Positions 25,100 through 34,500 of a DNA stretch of 61,566 nucleotides are shown one piece after another; positions within the stretch are counted from its first letter, which is position 1, and each line of letters starts with the position of its first letter. Below the pieces are notes generated by a model. The model had not been told where the DNA came from. It made no database searches and was given only the letters and a program-made list of their open reading frames with translations. Source of the stretch: CAYPGT01 sp964512985 (lineage in GTDB: Bacteria; Cyanobacteriota; Vampirovibrionia; LMEP-6097). The translations under genes were made by a program, and so were the position numbers. The stretch spans positions 1 to 61,566 of the forward strand of contig CAZELI010000014.1 of assembly GCA_964512985.1 (NCBI GenBank), read 5' to 3'.

Positions 25100-26419
25100 A
25101 TGAAACCCGAGAATCAAGCTAAGCTCGAACAAATTACAGCAAGACTTTCAGATGCTAGCCTGCAAGAGAAGGAACTTGCAGTAAGAGATATCATAGAGAA
25201 CGTTAAAGCTCTGGGTGATAAAGCTATTGCTGCATATTCTAAGAAGTTTGACAATGCAGATTTTGACTTAAACCAAAATGATCCTTTTAAGGTTCAAGCT
25301 TCAGGGTCATTCTCAAAGCTTTCTAAAGAATTACAAGCTGCTCTACGTAAAGCCAAAACAAGAATAGAAACTTTTCATGAAAGAGAGGCTAAAGAAAATA
25401 ACTTTAAAACAGGCTGGCAGTATAAGGGAGAGCTAGGAGAACAACTTGGCATTTGCTATCAAGCCTTGGATTCAGTTGCCATCTATATTCCAGGAGGTCA
25501 AGCACCTCTACTCTCTACCGTATTAATGACGGCTATCCCAGCTAAAGTCGCAGGGGTTAGACGCATAGTAATGATTAGTCCTCCGCCAATCAACCCTGGT
25601 ATATTAGCATCCGCAGAATTGGCTGGTGTAGATGAGATCTATGCTATTGGTGGCGCGCAGGCTATTGCAGCCTTAGCTTATGGAACCCTGTCTATAAAAG
25701 CCGTAGACAAGATAGTCGGACCTGGCAATATTTATGTGAGCCTCGCTAAGAAGCAGGTCTTTGGTCAAGTAGGCATAGATGGTATCTATGGACCTAGTGA
25801 GCTTGCCATTATTGCAGATGATACCGCCCAGCCCAAACAATTAGCAGCAGATTTAATTAGTCAGTTAGAACACGGTTCTGGACTAGAGTCTACGTTATTA
25901 GTCAGTACTTCTAAACGAGTTATAGAAGAAACTGAAGACGAATTAACGAAACAAATTCACGATTTAGATATAAATCATAAATCACCAGAGCAAACTCATA
26001 TCATTAGAGATTCTCTTAAAAACTGGTCAGCATTATTACACGTAGAAACTCTAGAAGAAGCTATAGAAATTATCAATGCTTACGCTCCAGAGCATTTGGA
26101 GATACAAGTAAAGAAAAGCAAACTAAAAAGCACAGTCGCTAACATTAAAAATGCTGGTGCTATTTTTATCGGTACAAACTCCTGTGAGAGCCTTGGTGAT
26201 TATATCGCAGGACCTAGCCATTGCTTACCTACTGGTGGTACCTCCAGATTCTCGTCTGGGCTTCAATGCGCAGACTTCGTGAAACGCACCAGTATTATAG
26301 ACTTTTCTATGGTAAAGCAATCTAATAAAGGGTTTCAAGAGATCATTAATAACGTTGCGACTATTGCCAGAGCCGAGATGCTGGAAGGACATGCAAGAGC
26401 CATGGAAGAACGTACTTAA
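25100..26419 (+). CDS. hisD: Histidinol dehydrogenase
   Basis: HisD catalyses the last two steps of histidine synthesis. Family segments are SVAIYIPGGQAPLLSTVLMTAIPAKVAG, VDKIVGPGNIYVSLAKKQVFG, GIYGPSELAIIADD, the zinc-site region LISQLEHGSGL and the C-terminal EGHARAMEER. The QxEH motif reads QLEHGSG rather than the common QAEHDxx, a mild variation. The 439-residue length is normal. The gene is not in a his operon, but a probable histidinol-phosphatase is in the same window. Confidence 0.94.
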   Translation: MKPENQAKLEQITARLSDASLQEKELAVRDIIENVKALGDKAIAAYSKKFDNADFDLNQNDPFKVQASGSFSKLSKELQAALRKAKTRIETFHEREAKENNFKTGWQYKGELGEQLGICYQALDSVAIYIPGGQAPLLSTVLMTAIPAKVAGVRRIVMISPPPINPGILASAELAGVDEIYAIGGAQAIAALAYGTLSIKAVDKIVGPGNIYVSLAKKQVFGQVGIDGIYGPSELAIIADDTAQPKQLAADLISQLEHGSGLESTLLVSTSKRVIEETEDELTKQIHDLDINHKSPEQTHIIRDSLKNWSALLHVETLEEAIEIINAYAPEHLEIQVKKSKLKSTVANIKNAGAIFIGTNSCESLGDYIAGPSHCLPTGGTSRFSSGLQCADFVKRTSIIDFSMVKQSNKGFQEIINNVATIARAEMLEGHARAMEERT

Positions 26420-26437
26420 TATAAGGTTCTAGTTTTT

Positions 26438-26552
26438 GAAATTTTTTACAGTACGACAGGACGTTAGCGAGCATCGTTGCTTTAAAATTGTTTCAAAAGA
26501 GAACTAAGTATCCCCTTGCTCGCTCTAGTCCTGGAGTACTGTAAAAAATTTC
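26438..26552 (+). ncRNA. Long hairpin with tandem-GA internal loop (candidate structured RNA or repeat)
   Basis: Two perfect 17-nt arms (26438-26454 and 26536-26552) are followed inward by an internal loop GA/GA (26455-26456, 26534-26535). Then comes the 6-bp stem CAGGAC/GTCCTG and an 8-bp stem AGCGAGCA/TGCTCGCT, with a ~43-nt terminal region. It fills the gap between hisD and the next gene. The purine pairs are GA/GA only on the plus strand, which favours plus-strand RNA if it is an RNA. It could equally be a repetitive palindromic element. Confidence 0.55.
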
Positions 26553-26563
26553 ATATATAGATA

Positions 26564-26569
26564 TATAAT
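26564..26569 (+). promoter_or_regulatory. -10 box of the gene at 26576
   Basis: TATAAT ends 6 nt before the ATG. The sequence from the box to the ATG (TATAATTAAATTATG) is identical to that before the MBL hydrolase gene at 22766. Confidence 0.62.
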
Positions 26570-26575
26570 TAAATT

Positions 26576-27088
26576 ATGGAAATCACTCCTCATATAAAGA
26601 ACGATAAATTACATAAGTTTTTACTTAAGAAGCTGAAACGTGAGATAGCGTCAGGACAAGCAGTGCTGCATATTAGTAACAAACAAAATCAAGTAACAAA
26701 TCTACTTAACGCTAATAATATCTACACTCAAGTATCAGAACTAAATGATTTAAATAAATTTGGTATAAGTAAAAAAGCTTTCACCTACGTGATTGCAGAT
26801 CTAGATATGCCTTGTCTAGATGACTTTGATAGCTTCTTAAATCAAATAGCCCCACTAATCATTCGTCCTGGATTGCTTATTATCATAGCTTCCAATCTTG
26901 CCACCTTTAAAAACCAATTAAACATTTGGTTTGGTAATGATTTAGAAAATTTCAGAAGACCTAATCGTGCAGTTACCGCTGGATTCCTTAGAACCAGATT
27001 ATTAGAGAAGGGCTATTTTGTTAAAAACCGCTTCTGGCAATACGACGAAAAGCTACTGATCATGGCAGATATACCTAGCTCAACTTAA
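26576..27088 (+). CDS. Hypothetical protein, 170 aa, methyltransferase-like fold possible
   Basis: No family is firmly recognised. The pattern of a DxDMP strand-loop (YVIADLDMPCLDDFDSFL), then IIRPGLLIIIASNLATF, then a C-terminal LRTRLLEKGYFVKNRFWQYDEKLLIMADI resembles the second half of a class I SAM-dependent methyltransferase. The glycine-rich SAM motif I is not visible. It has no signal peptide. Its 3' end overlaps the convergent murF by 14 bp. Confidence 0.7.
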   Translation: MEITPHIKNDKLHKFLLKKLKREIASGQAVLHISNKQNQVTNLLNANNIYTQVSELNDLNKFGISKKAFTYVIADLDMPCLDDFDSFLNQIAPLIIRPGLLIIIASNLATFKNQLNIWFGNDLENFRRPNRAVTAGFLRTRLLEKGYFVKNRFWQYDEKLLIMADIPSST

Positions 27089-28283
27089 GCAATTCGAGCA
27101 CCCTCTCAAACTTCGCTCCCCTAGAGGCTTTGACAAGAATCACCTTTCTTTTAGGAGCTTGAACTGTGTTTAATTCGTTGACTATGGATTCAGCGTTACG
27201 CCCGCGCCCATCTATTAATCTAAAACTATCATTTTCATAAGACTTAATCTCAGCGAAGAGTCCCTCCACTAAAGCAGCTTCGCTTTCAAGTACATCACCC
27301 AGAACCACTATCTTATAATCAGCAGGGAACTGTCTAATCATCGCAGTGACACTGTTACGTATAGCTTCAGGATTAGCATTATAAGTCTCATCTATATATA
27401 GATTGCGATCTTTATCATATAGAAACTGACCTCGTCCCTGACTAGGACTATATTCAGCCAGTCCAGCTTGAATCTCTGGATCATCCATGCCTAGTAACTT
27501 AGCTACTTTATATACTGCATTGATATCGGCAATGAGACCATCTGACATTAAGCAGCTTTGCTGAAGATTCAACGCTGGCTGCATCTTAGAATCAAAAGAT
27601 ATAAGGTTTAAATATGCGTAGTCATTTTTAATCTTAGAATATAAGTCAGAATCAATGAATAAAGAGGCTCCTTCTTTTAAACCAAGACACAGCTCTAACT
27701 TCGCACGTTGTATATTCTCTACCGAGCCCAAACGCTCAATATGAGCTGTTCCTATATTAGTAATGATGGCAATATTCGGCTCTGCTGTCTTAGAGAGTAG
27801 CTCTATTTCCCCTAATCCGCGCATCCCCATCTCTAATATCAAGATCTCTGTATCAGCCGGCATAGAAAGAATCGTCTTAGGAACACCAATCTCGTTATTA
27901 AAGTTAGCTTGTGAATAATGAACTCTAAATCTTTCAGCAAGAACTGTTCTTAAGATCTCTTTAACTGTAGTTTTACCAGAGCTGCCAGTAATAGCAATCG
28001 TTATAGGATTAATGATGTTCCTATATTCATTTGCAAGCTTATGATAGGTTTGAAGGGTATCTTGTACCTTAATAACCTTATTCAATAAATCTGGATCTAA
28101 TTTCAGCCTAGTTAGCTCAAGTGAACTATAAGCTGAAGCAGCCCCCTTTAATAAGGCCTCTTTAATAAAATCATGTCCGTCAAAACTCGCCCCTTTAAGC
28201 GGCAAATAAATATCGCCAGTTTTAATGGTTCGACTATCAGTGTTTATACCTAAATAATCTGATGTAGATAAAATTTCTCTCAT
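27075..28283 (-). CDS. murF: UDP-N-acetylmuramoyl-tripeptide--D-alanyl-D-alanine ligase
   Basis: MurF adds D-Ala-D-Ala to the peptidoglycan precursor. The sequence starts with the N-terminal recognition domain (NTDSRTIKTGDIYLPLKGASFDGHDF). The Mur-ligase ATP loop is ITGSSGKTTVKE, followed by NFNNEIGVPKTIL, LEMGMRGLGEI, NIGTAHIERLGS and the C-terminal DETYNANPEAIRNSV. At 402 residues it is a little short for MurF. The D-Ala-D-Ala ligase ddl is also in this window (45145). Confidence 0.94.
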   Translation of the reverse strand: MREILSTSDYLGINTDSRTIKTGDIYLPLKGASFDGHDFIKEALLKGAASAYSSLELTRLKLDPDLLNKVIKVQDTLQTYHKLANEYRNIINPITIAITGSSGKTTVKEILRTVLAERFRVHYSQANFNNEIGVPKTILSMPADTEILILEMGMRGLGEIELLSKTAEPNIAIITNIGTAHIERLGSVENIQRAKLELCLGLKEGASLFIDSDLYSKIKNDYAYLNLISFDSKMQPALNLQQSCLMSDGLIADINAVYKVAKLLGMDDPEIQAGLAEYSPSQGRGQFLYDKDRNLYIDETYNANPEAIRNSVTAMIRQFPADYKIVVLGDVLESEAALVEGLFAEIKSYENDSFRLIDGRGRNAESIVNELNTVQAPKRKVILVKASRGAKFERVLELLKLS

Positions 28284-28674
28284 AGAACTACGGGATAATC
28301 AATATTTAACCACAAAAACGTACAATGAGTCACTGGTTTGTGGAATGACTACATTGAGTAGTTTAACTGAAGGTTATTTCCTAGACTAGATATATTAGAG
28401 CTACTATTCTCGGGCTTAACAATTAATCAAGCTTTACCTTGGAACAAAATAAACAACAAAAAAATTACCTAATTTTTCGTTGTTTTTACCAAGTCCAAAC
28501 GTAAATCCGATCAAAATCACGACAATAATACTAGTATTCGATCGAAAGTAAAAAACATAGGGGTGAGAGCAATATCAAATAATAGTTTCAAAATGTATTG
28601 TATTTATCCGGACACTAGAATAATTAGAACTGAAAATGTTAAGATATTACAAATCAACAGAGGTACCGATTAAA
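28284..28674. other. Long intergenic region before the fibre genes
   Basis: About 390 bp between divergent murF and the first fibre gene. It holds an AT-rich hairpin followed by TTT (28452-28484), the palindrome AATACTAGTATT near 28537 and a TAGAAT box at about 28615. No convincing gene was seen. Its length suggests regulated expression of the fibre gene. Confidence 0.5.
28452..28484 (+). terminator. AT-rich hairpin, possible attenuator or terminator
   Basis: The arms AACAAC..AAAAATT and AATTTTT.GTTGTT pair over about 13 bp with a small bulge. They are followed by a few T on the plus strand. It lies upstream of the first fibre gene rather than after a plus-strand gene, so an attenuator or a DNA structure is possible. 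Confidence 0.3.
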
Positions 28675-31525
28675 ATGACAAAGACAACAAGAGTATTATC
28701 CAGAAGAGCAATCACAGGTTTATTAGCAATATTGCTAGTACTGACCAGCGTTATTCCCAGTTCTGCGGCCAAACAAAGATACGTGCCAATAGATGTTTTG
28801 TCCAGCACTAATCCAGATCTTCAACTGGAAATTAATACCAAAAGTCAAACTTTAGACCTGACCAAAACTGCTAACTTGAGAATTAGGGTAAAAGTAAGTG
28901 AATTATATTCTTCCTTAGATAATTCCAGCAGTGTAAGAATTAATTTATATGAAATAGTTTCAGGGGAAAGAAAATTCGTAAGCACCCAAAGTTTAACAGT
29001 CAACCGTAACACTAGAAAACAAAATAGAATCATAAGCCTTAACGCTGGAAGATTTGATGCTCCAACTAAAACTATAGAATTAGATGTATTTGATACAGAA
29101 GGCAACTTAGTTAACACTTACGGTACTACTATCAATGCAACTAGCCTTGCTGCTCAGGTTGCATCTAATCCAGTTGATTTTAGTATAACGAGTTGTAATA
29201 CTAACGATTTTGATTGTTTAACAGAAGGTATTTTCGAGAGAGTTACATTTGAAGCTAAAAAACAAACTCAAGCATCTACTAGATTCCAAAAATTTAATAA
29301 TGGTAGATACAAAATCACTTTACCTGTACCTAGAGAAAGTTTTAATTTCCTCAGAGGTAATAGAGGTGGACTTGCCAACGGTGGTGGTGGCAATGGCGGT
29401 AATGGTAATGGCAATAATGGACAGATTGCAGACTTTGGTGAGACTCTTGATGCCCAAACCATAAGATTAGGTCCAAGTAACTTTAATGATATTTCTAGAA
29501 TTACTTATAACGATCCTAGTGGAAGACTTGAATTTAATTTCGTGGATTCATCTGTTCCGACTAGCACTAGAATGGTTCTAACTAACGCAGGTAATTTAGG
29601 ACTCGGTACTGCTACACCAGCTGAAATATTGGATGTAGTAGGTAATCTACAGTTTACTGGTACCCTCAAACCTAATGGGCAAGCAGGTACTGCTGGTCAA
29701 TTACTAGTAAGCCAAGGTGCTGGATCTCCTCCACTTTGGACTAACACTTCTAGTATTAGCGTTGGATCAGCAACTACTGCTGGTTCTGCGACTACAGCTG
29801 GCTCTGCAACTGATGCAACTAACTTAGTTGGTACTGGTTCTATCACTGGTACTCACAATGCGCTCACTGGTAGTGCTGTAACATTTAACACTGGTAGTAC
29901 TTTAACTTTAAATAGCACTGCTATTTTAGGTCCTAATTCTGGAATCACTGGTAACCAAGATACGTCTATCTTCACTGGTAATGGTTCTGGTTTAAGACAC
30001 ATTCCAGCTTCTGCTATCGTTGGTACTGTTCCTACTAACAACTCTTCTATATCTAATTCACTTATTAACAACAACACTGTTAATGGTCTACTAACCTTTA
30101 ACAAGAATGGTTCTATCTCTGCTCCTACTAGCAGAATCTTAGCGAATGTATTTAACGGTCAAGTTTTCAATGGTGGATTGTTTAAAGGTACTTTCCAAGG
30201 TAGCGGTGCAGGTATAACTAACATTACTGGTGCTAACGTTACTGGTACTGTTCCTAATGCGACAAACGCTACTGATGCTACTAACTTAGTTGGTACTGGT
30301 TCTATCACTGGTACTCACAATGCGCTCACTGGTANNNNNNNNNNNNNNNNNNNNNNNNNNNNNNNNNNNNNNNNNNNNNNNNNNNNNNNNNNNNNNNNNN
30401 NNNNNNNNNNNNNNNNNNNNNNNNNNNNNNNNNNTATTTAACGGTCAAGTTTTCAATGGTGGATTGTTTAAAGGTACTTTCCAAGGTAGTGGTGCAGGTA
30501 TAACCAACATTACTGGTGCTAACGTTACTGGTACTGTTCCTAATGCAACAAACGCTGTAAATCTTACTGGTGGTGGTACTATCACTAGTACTAATTTCAC
30601 CAATAGCACTACAATGCTTTCTGGTTCAGATATAGTATTCCAGGGAGTGGGTCCAGATGCTGGTGATATCGTATTTGTTAACGGAACTGGCAATGAGAAA
30701 GCTAGAGTTTATTCTGATACTAATGCTACTAATGGTCTTGCATTCAGTGTTGGCGCAGCTTCACCTGAAGTATATTTAAATCAAGATGGTAACCTTGGTG
30801 TCAATACCGTAACTCCAACTGAGAAATTAGAAGTAGTCGGTAATGTTAAAGCTACATCATTCATTGGTAGTGCTGCTGGACTCACTAATATTCCTGGTGC
30901 TGCTATCACTGGTGATGTACCAAACGCTACTAACTTAACTGGTACTGGTTCTATTACTGGTACTCATAATGCACTCACTGGCAGTGCTGTAACATTTAAT
31001 ACTGGTAGTACTCTAACTTTAAATAGCACTGCTATATTAGGTTCGGGTTCTGGAATCACGGGTAACCAAGAGACATCTATCTTCACTGGTAACGGTTCTG
31101 GACTCAGACATATCCCTGCTTCAGCTATCGTTGGTGGTGGTAATCTTAACAACACTAATGTTAATGGAAATACTCTTAACGGTAATACTGTTATTGCAGG
31201 AAATGTTGTATTCAATTCATCTACTGTTATAGTAGACCCAGCTCTAGGACTAGTCGTTACTAGCGCTATTATGAGAATTAGAGGTTTAAATGATCCTGGT
31301 GCAAATAACATAACTCAAATTCCTCAAATTAGTGCAGGTAGCAATGATGGTCAACTATTGATCATCAGAGGTTTATCTAATACAGCGAAGGTTACTTTTG
31401 AAGACGGAGACGGAGTATCACTCAATGCTGGCGTTGCATTTAGCATGGGACAAGATGATACCTTAAGCTTGATATACGATTCAGTAGCACAAGAGTGGAT
31501 CGAGATCAGCAGATCTGACAGGTAG
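28675..31525 (+). CDS. Modular fibre-like exported protein, interrupted by assembly gap
   Basis: A signal peptide (AITGLLAILLVLTSVIPSSAA) and an N-terminal domain shared with the protein at 5336 are followed by a glycine/asparagine linker. Repeats of the phage-fibre/YadA-like style come next (GNLGLGTATPAEILDVVGNLQ, then GITNITGANVTGTVPNATNA, then EKLEVVGNVKATSFIG), with a C-terminal cap ending IEISRSDR. A run of 100 N (30335-30434) splits the ORF, and the halves lie in different frames only because the gap length is nominal. An in-frame ATG exists at 28636, but the start at 28675, after AGAGG, gives the clean signal peptide. The role is probably adhesion or surface display. Confidence 0.82.
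29812..30334 (+). repeat. 462-bp tandem repeat, second copy cut by the gap
   Basis: The stretch starting GATGCAACTAACTTAGTTGG at 29812 recurs with near identity at 30274, a spacing of 462 bp (154 codons). The second copy runs into the N-gap. The sequence after the gap (30435) resumes inside the same unit, at the point equivalent to 30149. Confidence 0.85.
30335..30434. other. Assembly gap of 100 N
   Basis: Exactly 100 N, the usual placeholder length. From the repeat register the true missing sequence is predicted to be 276 bp plus a multiple of 462 bp. Confidence 0.97.
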
Positions 31526-31582
31526 GTAAAAAGTAAAAATAAAATAAGTTAACGGGTTTAATTAAGTAAGGAAGTAAGAAAA

Positions 31583-34500
31583 GTGAAAAAAACAATATCA
31601 GCCATAATCACCATAATATTAGTATCGACTGCTATGAGTCCAGCTTGGGCAGTGCCGATAGGTAACGATGTGGAGTATATACCAACACCGCGTAACCTTG
31701 GTGTCAATATTATCGCCCCACTAGCTAAGCTTGATGTAAATGGTCAAGTATTAATAAGAGGTGGTAGTCCCGCAGCAGGTCGCGTACTTACTTCAGATGC
31801 ACTAGGACTTGCCACATGGCAAGCAGTAGCAGCTACTACCAATGCAACTAACGCTATAAACCTCACTGGTGGTGGTACTATCACTAATACAAACTTTGCA
31901 AGCAGCACTACCATGCTCTCTAATACTGATATTGTATTCCAGGGTGCAGGTCCAGATGCTGGCGATATCGTATTCGTTAACGGGTCTGGCAATGAGAAAG
32001 CTAGAATCTACTCTGATACTAATGCGACTAATGGTCTTGCATTCAGTGTTGGCGCAGCTTCTCCTGAAGTATATTTAAATGAAGATGGTAATCTTGGTAT
32101 CAACACTTTAACTCCAACTGAAAAATTAGAAATAGCTGGTAATGTGAAAGCTACTAAATTCTTTGGTATTTTCAATGGTGATGGTTCTGAATTAAGGAAT
32201 ATTCCAGCTTCTGCTATCACAGGAGGAGGAGTACCAAGTTCTACCGATGCAATTAATCTTACTGGTGGCGGTACTATCACTAGTACTGAATTTACTAACA
32301 GTACAGCAATTCGTGATGGTGGAAATCTTACTTTTAAAGGAACAGGTCCTGATGCTGGTGATATCGTATTTGTCAACGGAACTGGCAATGAGAAGGCTAG
32401 AATCTACTCTGATACTAATGCTACTAATGGTCTTGCATTCAGTGTAGGCGCAGCTTCACCTGAAGTATATTTAAATGAAGATGGTAATCTTGGTATCAAT
32501 ACCGTAACTCCATTTGAAAAACTCCAAGTTAACGGCAATGTGATGGCACATTTCTTTAAGGGTGATGGTTCTCTGTTAACCAATATTCCAGCTTCTGCTA
32601 TTACAGGTACTATTAATAATGTCACGGTTAATAACTCAACTATCAACAATCCAACAATTAATGATGGTACTACCACTAATCAAACTATAAACAATCCAAC
32701 AATCAATGATGGTACAACTAATAATCAAACTCTTAACAACCCAACTATTAATAATGCCACAATCAATAATGCAACTATAACTGGTGATGGATCTGGCTTA
32801 ACTGGGATAGGTAATGCTACTAACGCAGTCAACCTTACGGGTGGTGGAACTATCACCAGTACTGAGTTTAATAACAGTACTGCTATTCGCTCTGGTGGAG
32901 ATATGGTTTTACGTGCAGCTAACACCGATCCTGGTGACTTAGTGTTCACAGAATTGAGCGGTGAAGAGAAAGCTAGAATTTATACCGATTCTACTACTAA
33001 TAATGGACTTTATTTAAGTGTTAATAATGCATTGCCAGCCGAATTAGTTATTGCTCAAAGTGGTAATGTAGGTATCGGCAAAGATTCTGCTACTGAGAAA
33101 TTAGAAGTAGTTGGCAACGTTAAAGCTACTAGTTTTATTGGTAGTTTCAGTGGCGATGGTTCTGGACTAACTAATGTTACAGCAACTACTGTCACAGGTG
33201 GTACTGTCAATAACACTACTGTTAACAATTCAACAATCACTGGTGGTACAAGTACTAACCAAACTATCAACAATCCAACAATTAATGATGGTACAACTAA
33301 TAATCAAACTATCAACAATGCAACAATCAATTCTCCAACTATCAATAATGCAACTATAACTGGTGACGGATCAGGTTTAACTGGTATCGGTAGTGCAACG
33401 AATGCAGTAAACCTTACTGGTGGTGGTACTATTACTAGTACTAATTTTACAAATAGCACTACAATGCTTTCTGGTGCAGACGTAGTATTCCAGGGAGTAG
33501 GTCCAGATGCTGGCGATATCGTATTTGTTAACGGAACTGGTAATGAGAAAGCTAGAATCTACTCTGATACTAATGCTACTAATGGTCTTGCTTTAAGTGT
33601 TGGTGCAGCTTCTCCTGAAGTATATTTAAATCAAGATGGTAATCTTGGTATCAATACCGTAACTCCATTTGAAAAACTCCAAGTTAACGGCAATGTGATG
33701 GCACATTTCTTTAAGGGTGATGGTTCTCAGTTAACCAATATTACAGCAACTACAGTTGCACCTTCTAGTACCATTAATAATGTAACTATTAACAATTCAA
33801 CAATCACTGGTGGTACAAGTACTAACCAAACTATCAACAATCCAACAATTAATGACGGTACAACTAATAATCAAACTCTTAACAACCCAACTATTAATAA
33901 TGCCACAATCAATAATGCAACTATAACTGGTGATGGATCTGGTTTAACTGGGGTTAATGCAGTTAACCTTACTGGTGGTGGAACTATTACTAGTACTGAG
34001 TTTACTAACAGCACTGCTATTCGCTCTGGTGGAGATATGGTTTTACGTGCAGCTAACACCGATCCCGGTGACTTAGTGTTCACAGAATTGAGCGGTGAAG
34101 AGAAAGCTAGAATTTATAGCAGCAATAGCTCTGCTAATGGACTTTTCTTAAGTGTTAATGGTGCATCACCTGCTGAATTAGTTATTGCCCAAACAGGTAA
34201 TGTTGGTATTGGTAAGGATGTAGCCACAGAAAAATTAGAAGTAGTAGGTAATGTCAAAGCTACTAGTTTTATTGGCAGCTTCAGTGGAGATGGTTCTGGA
34301 CTAACTAATGTTACGGCAACTACAGTTACAGGTGGTACTGTCAATAATACAACTGTTACTAATTCAACTATCAATAATCCAACGATTAACGATGGTACTA
34401 CTACTAATCAAACTATCAATAATCCAACAATTAATGATGGTACAACCACTAATCAAACTATCAATAATCCAACAATTAATGATGGTACAACCACTAATCA

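Noticed and set aside
30290..30434. Separate gene starting at 30290 in another frame before the gap
   Set aside because: That frame is an artefact of the 100-N placeholder; the repeat register joins both sides in one frame.
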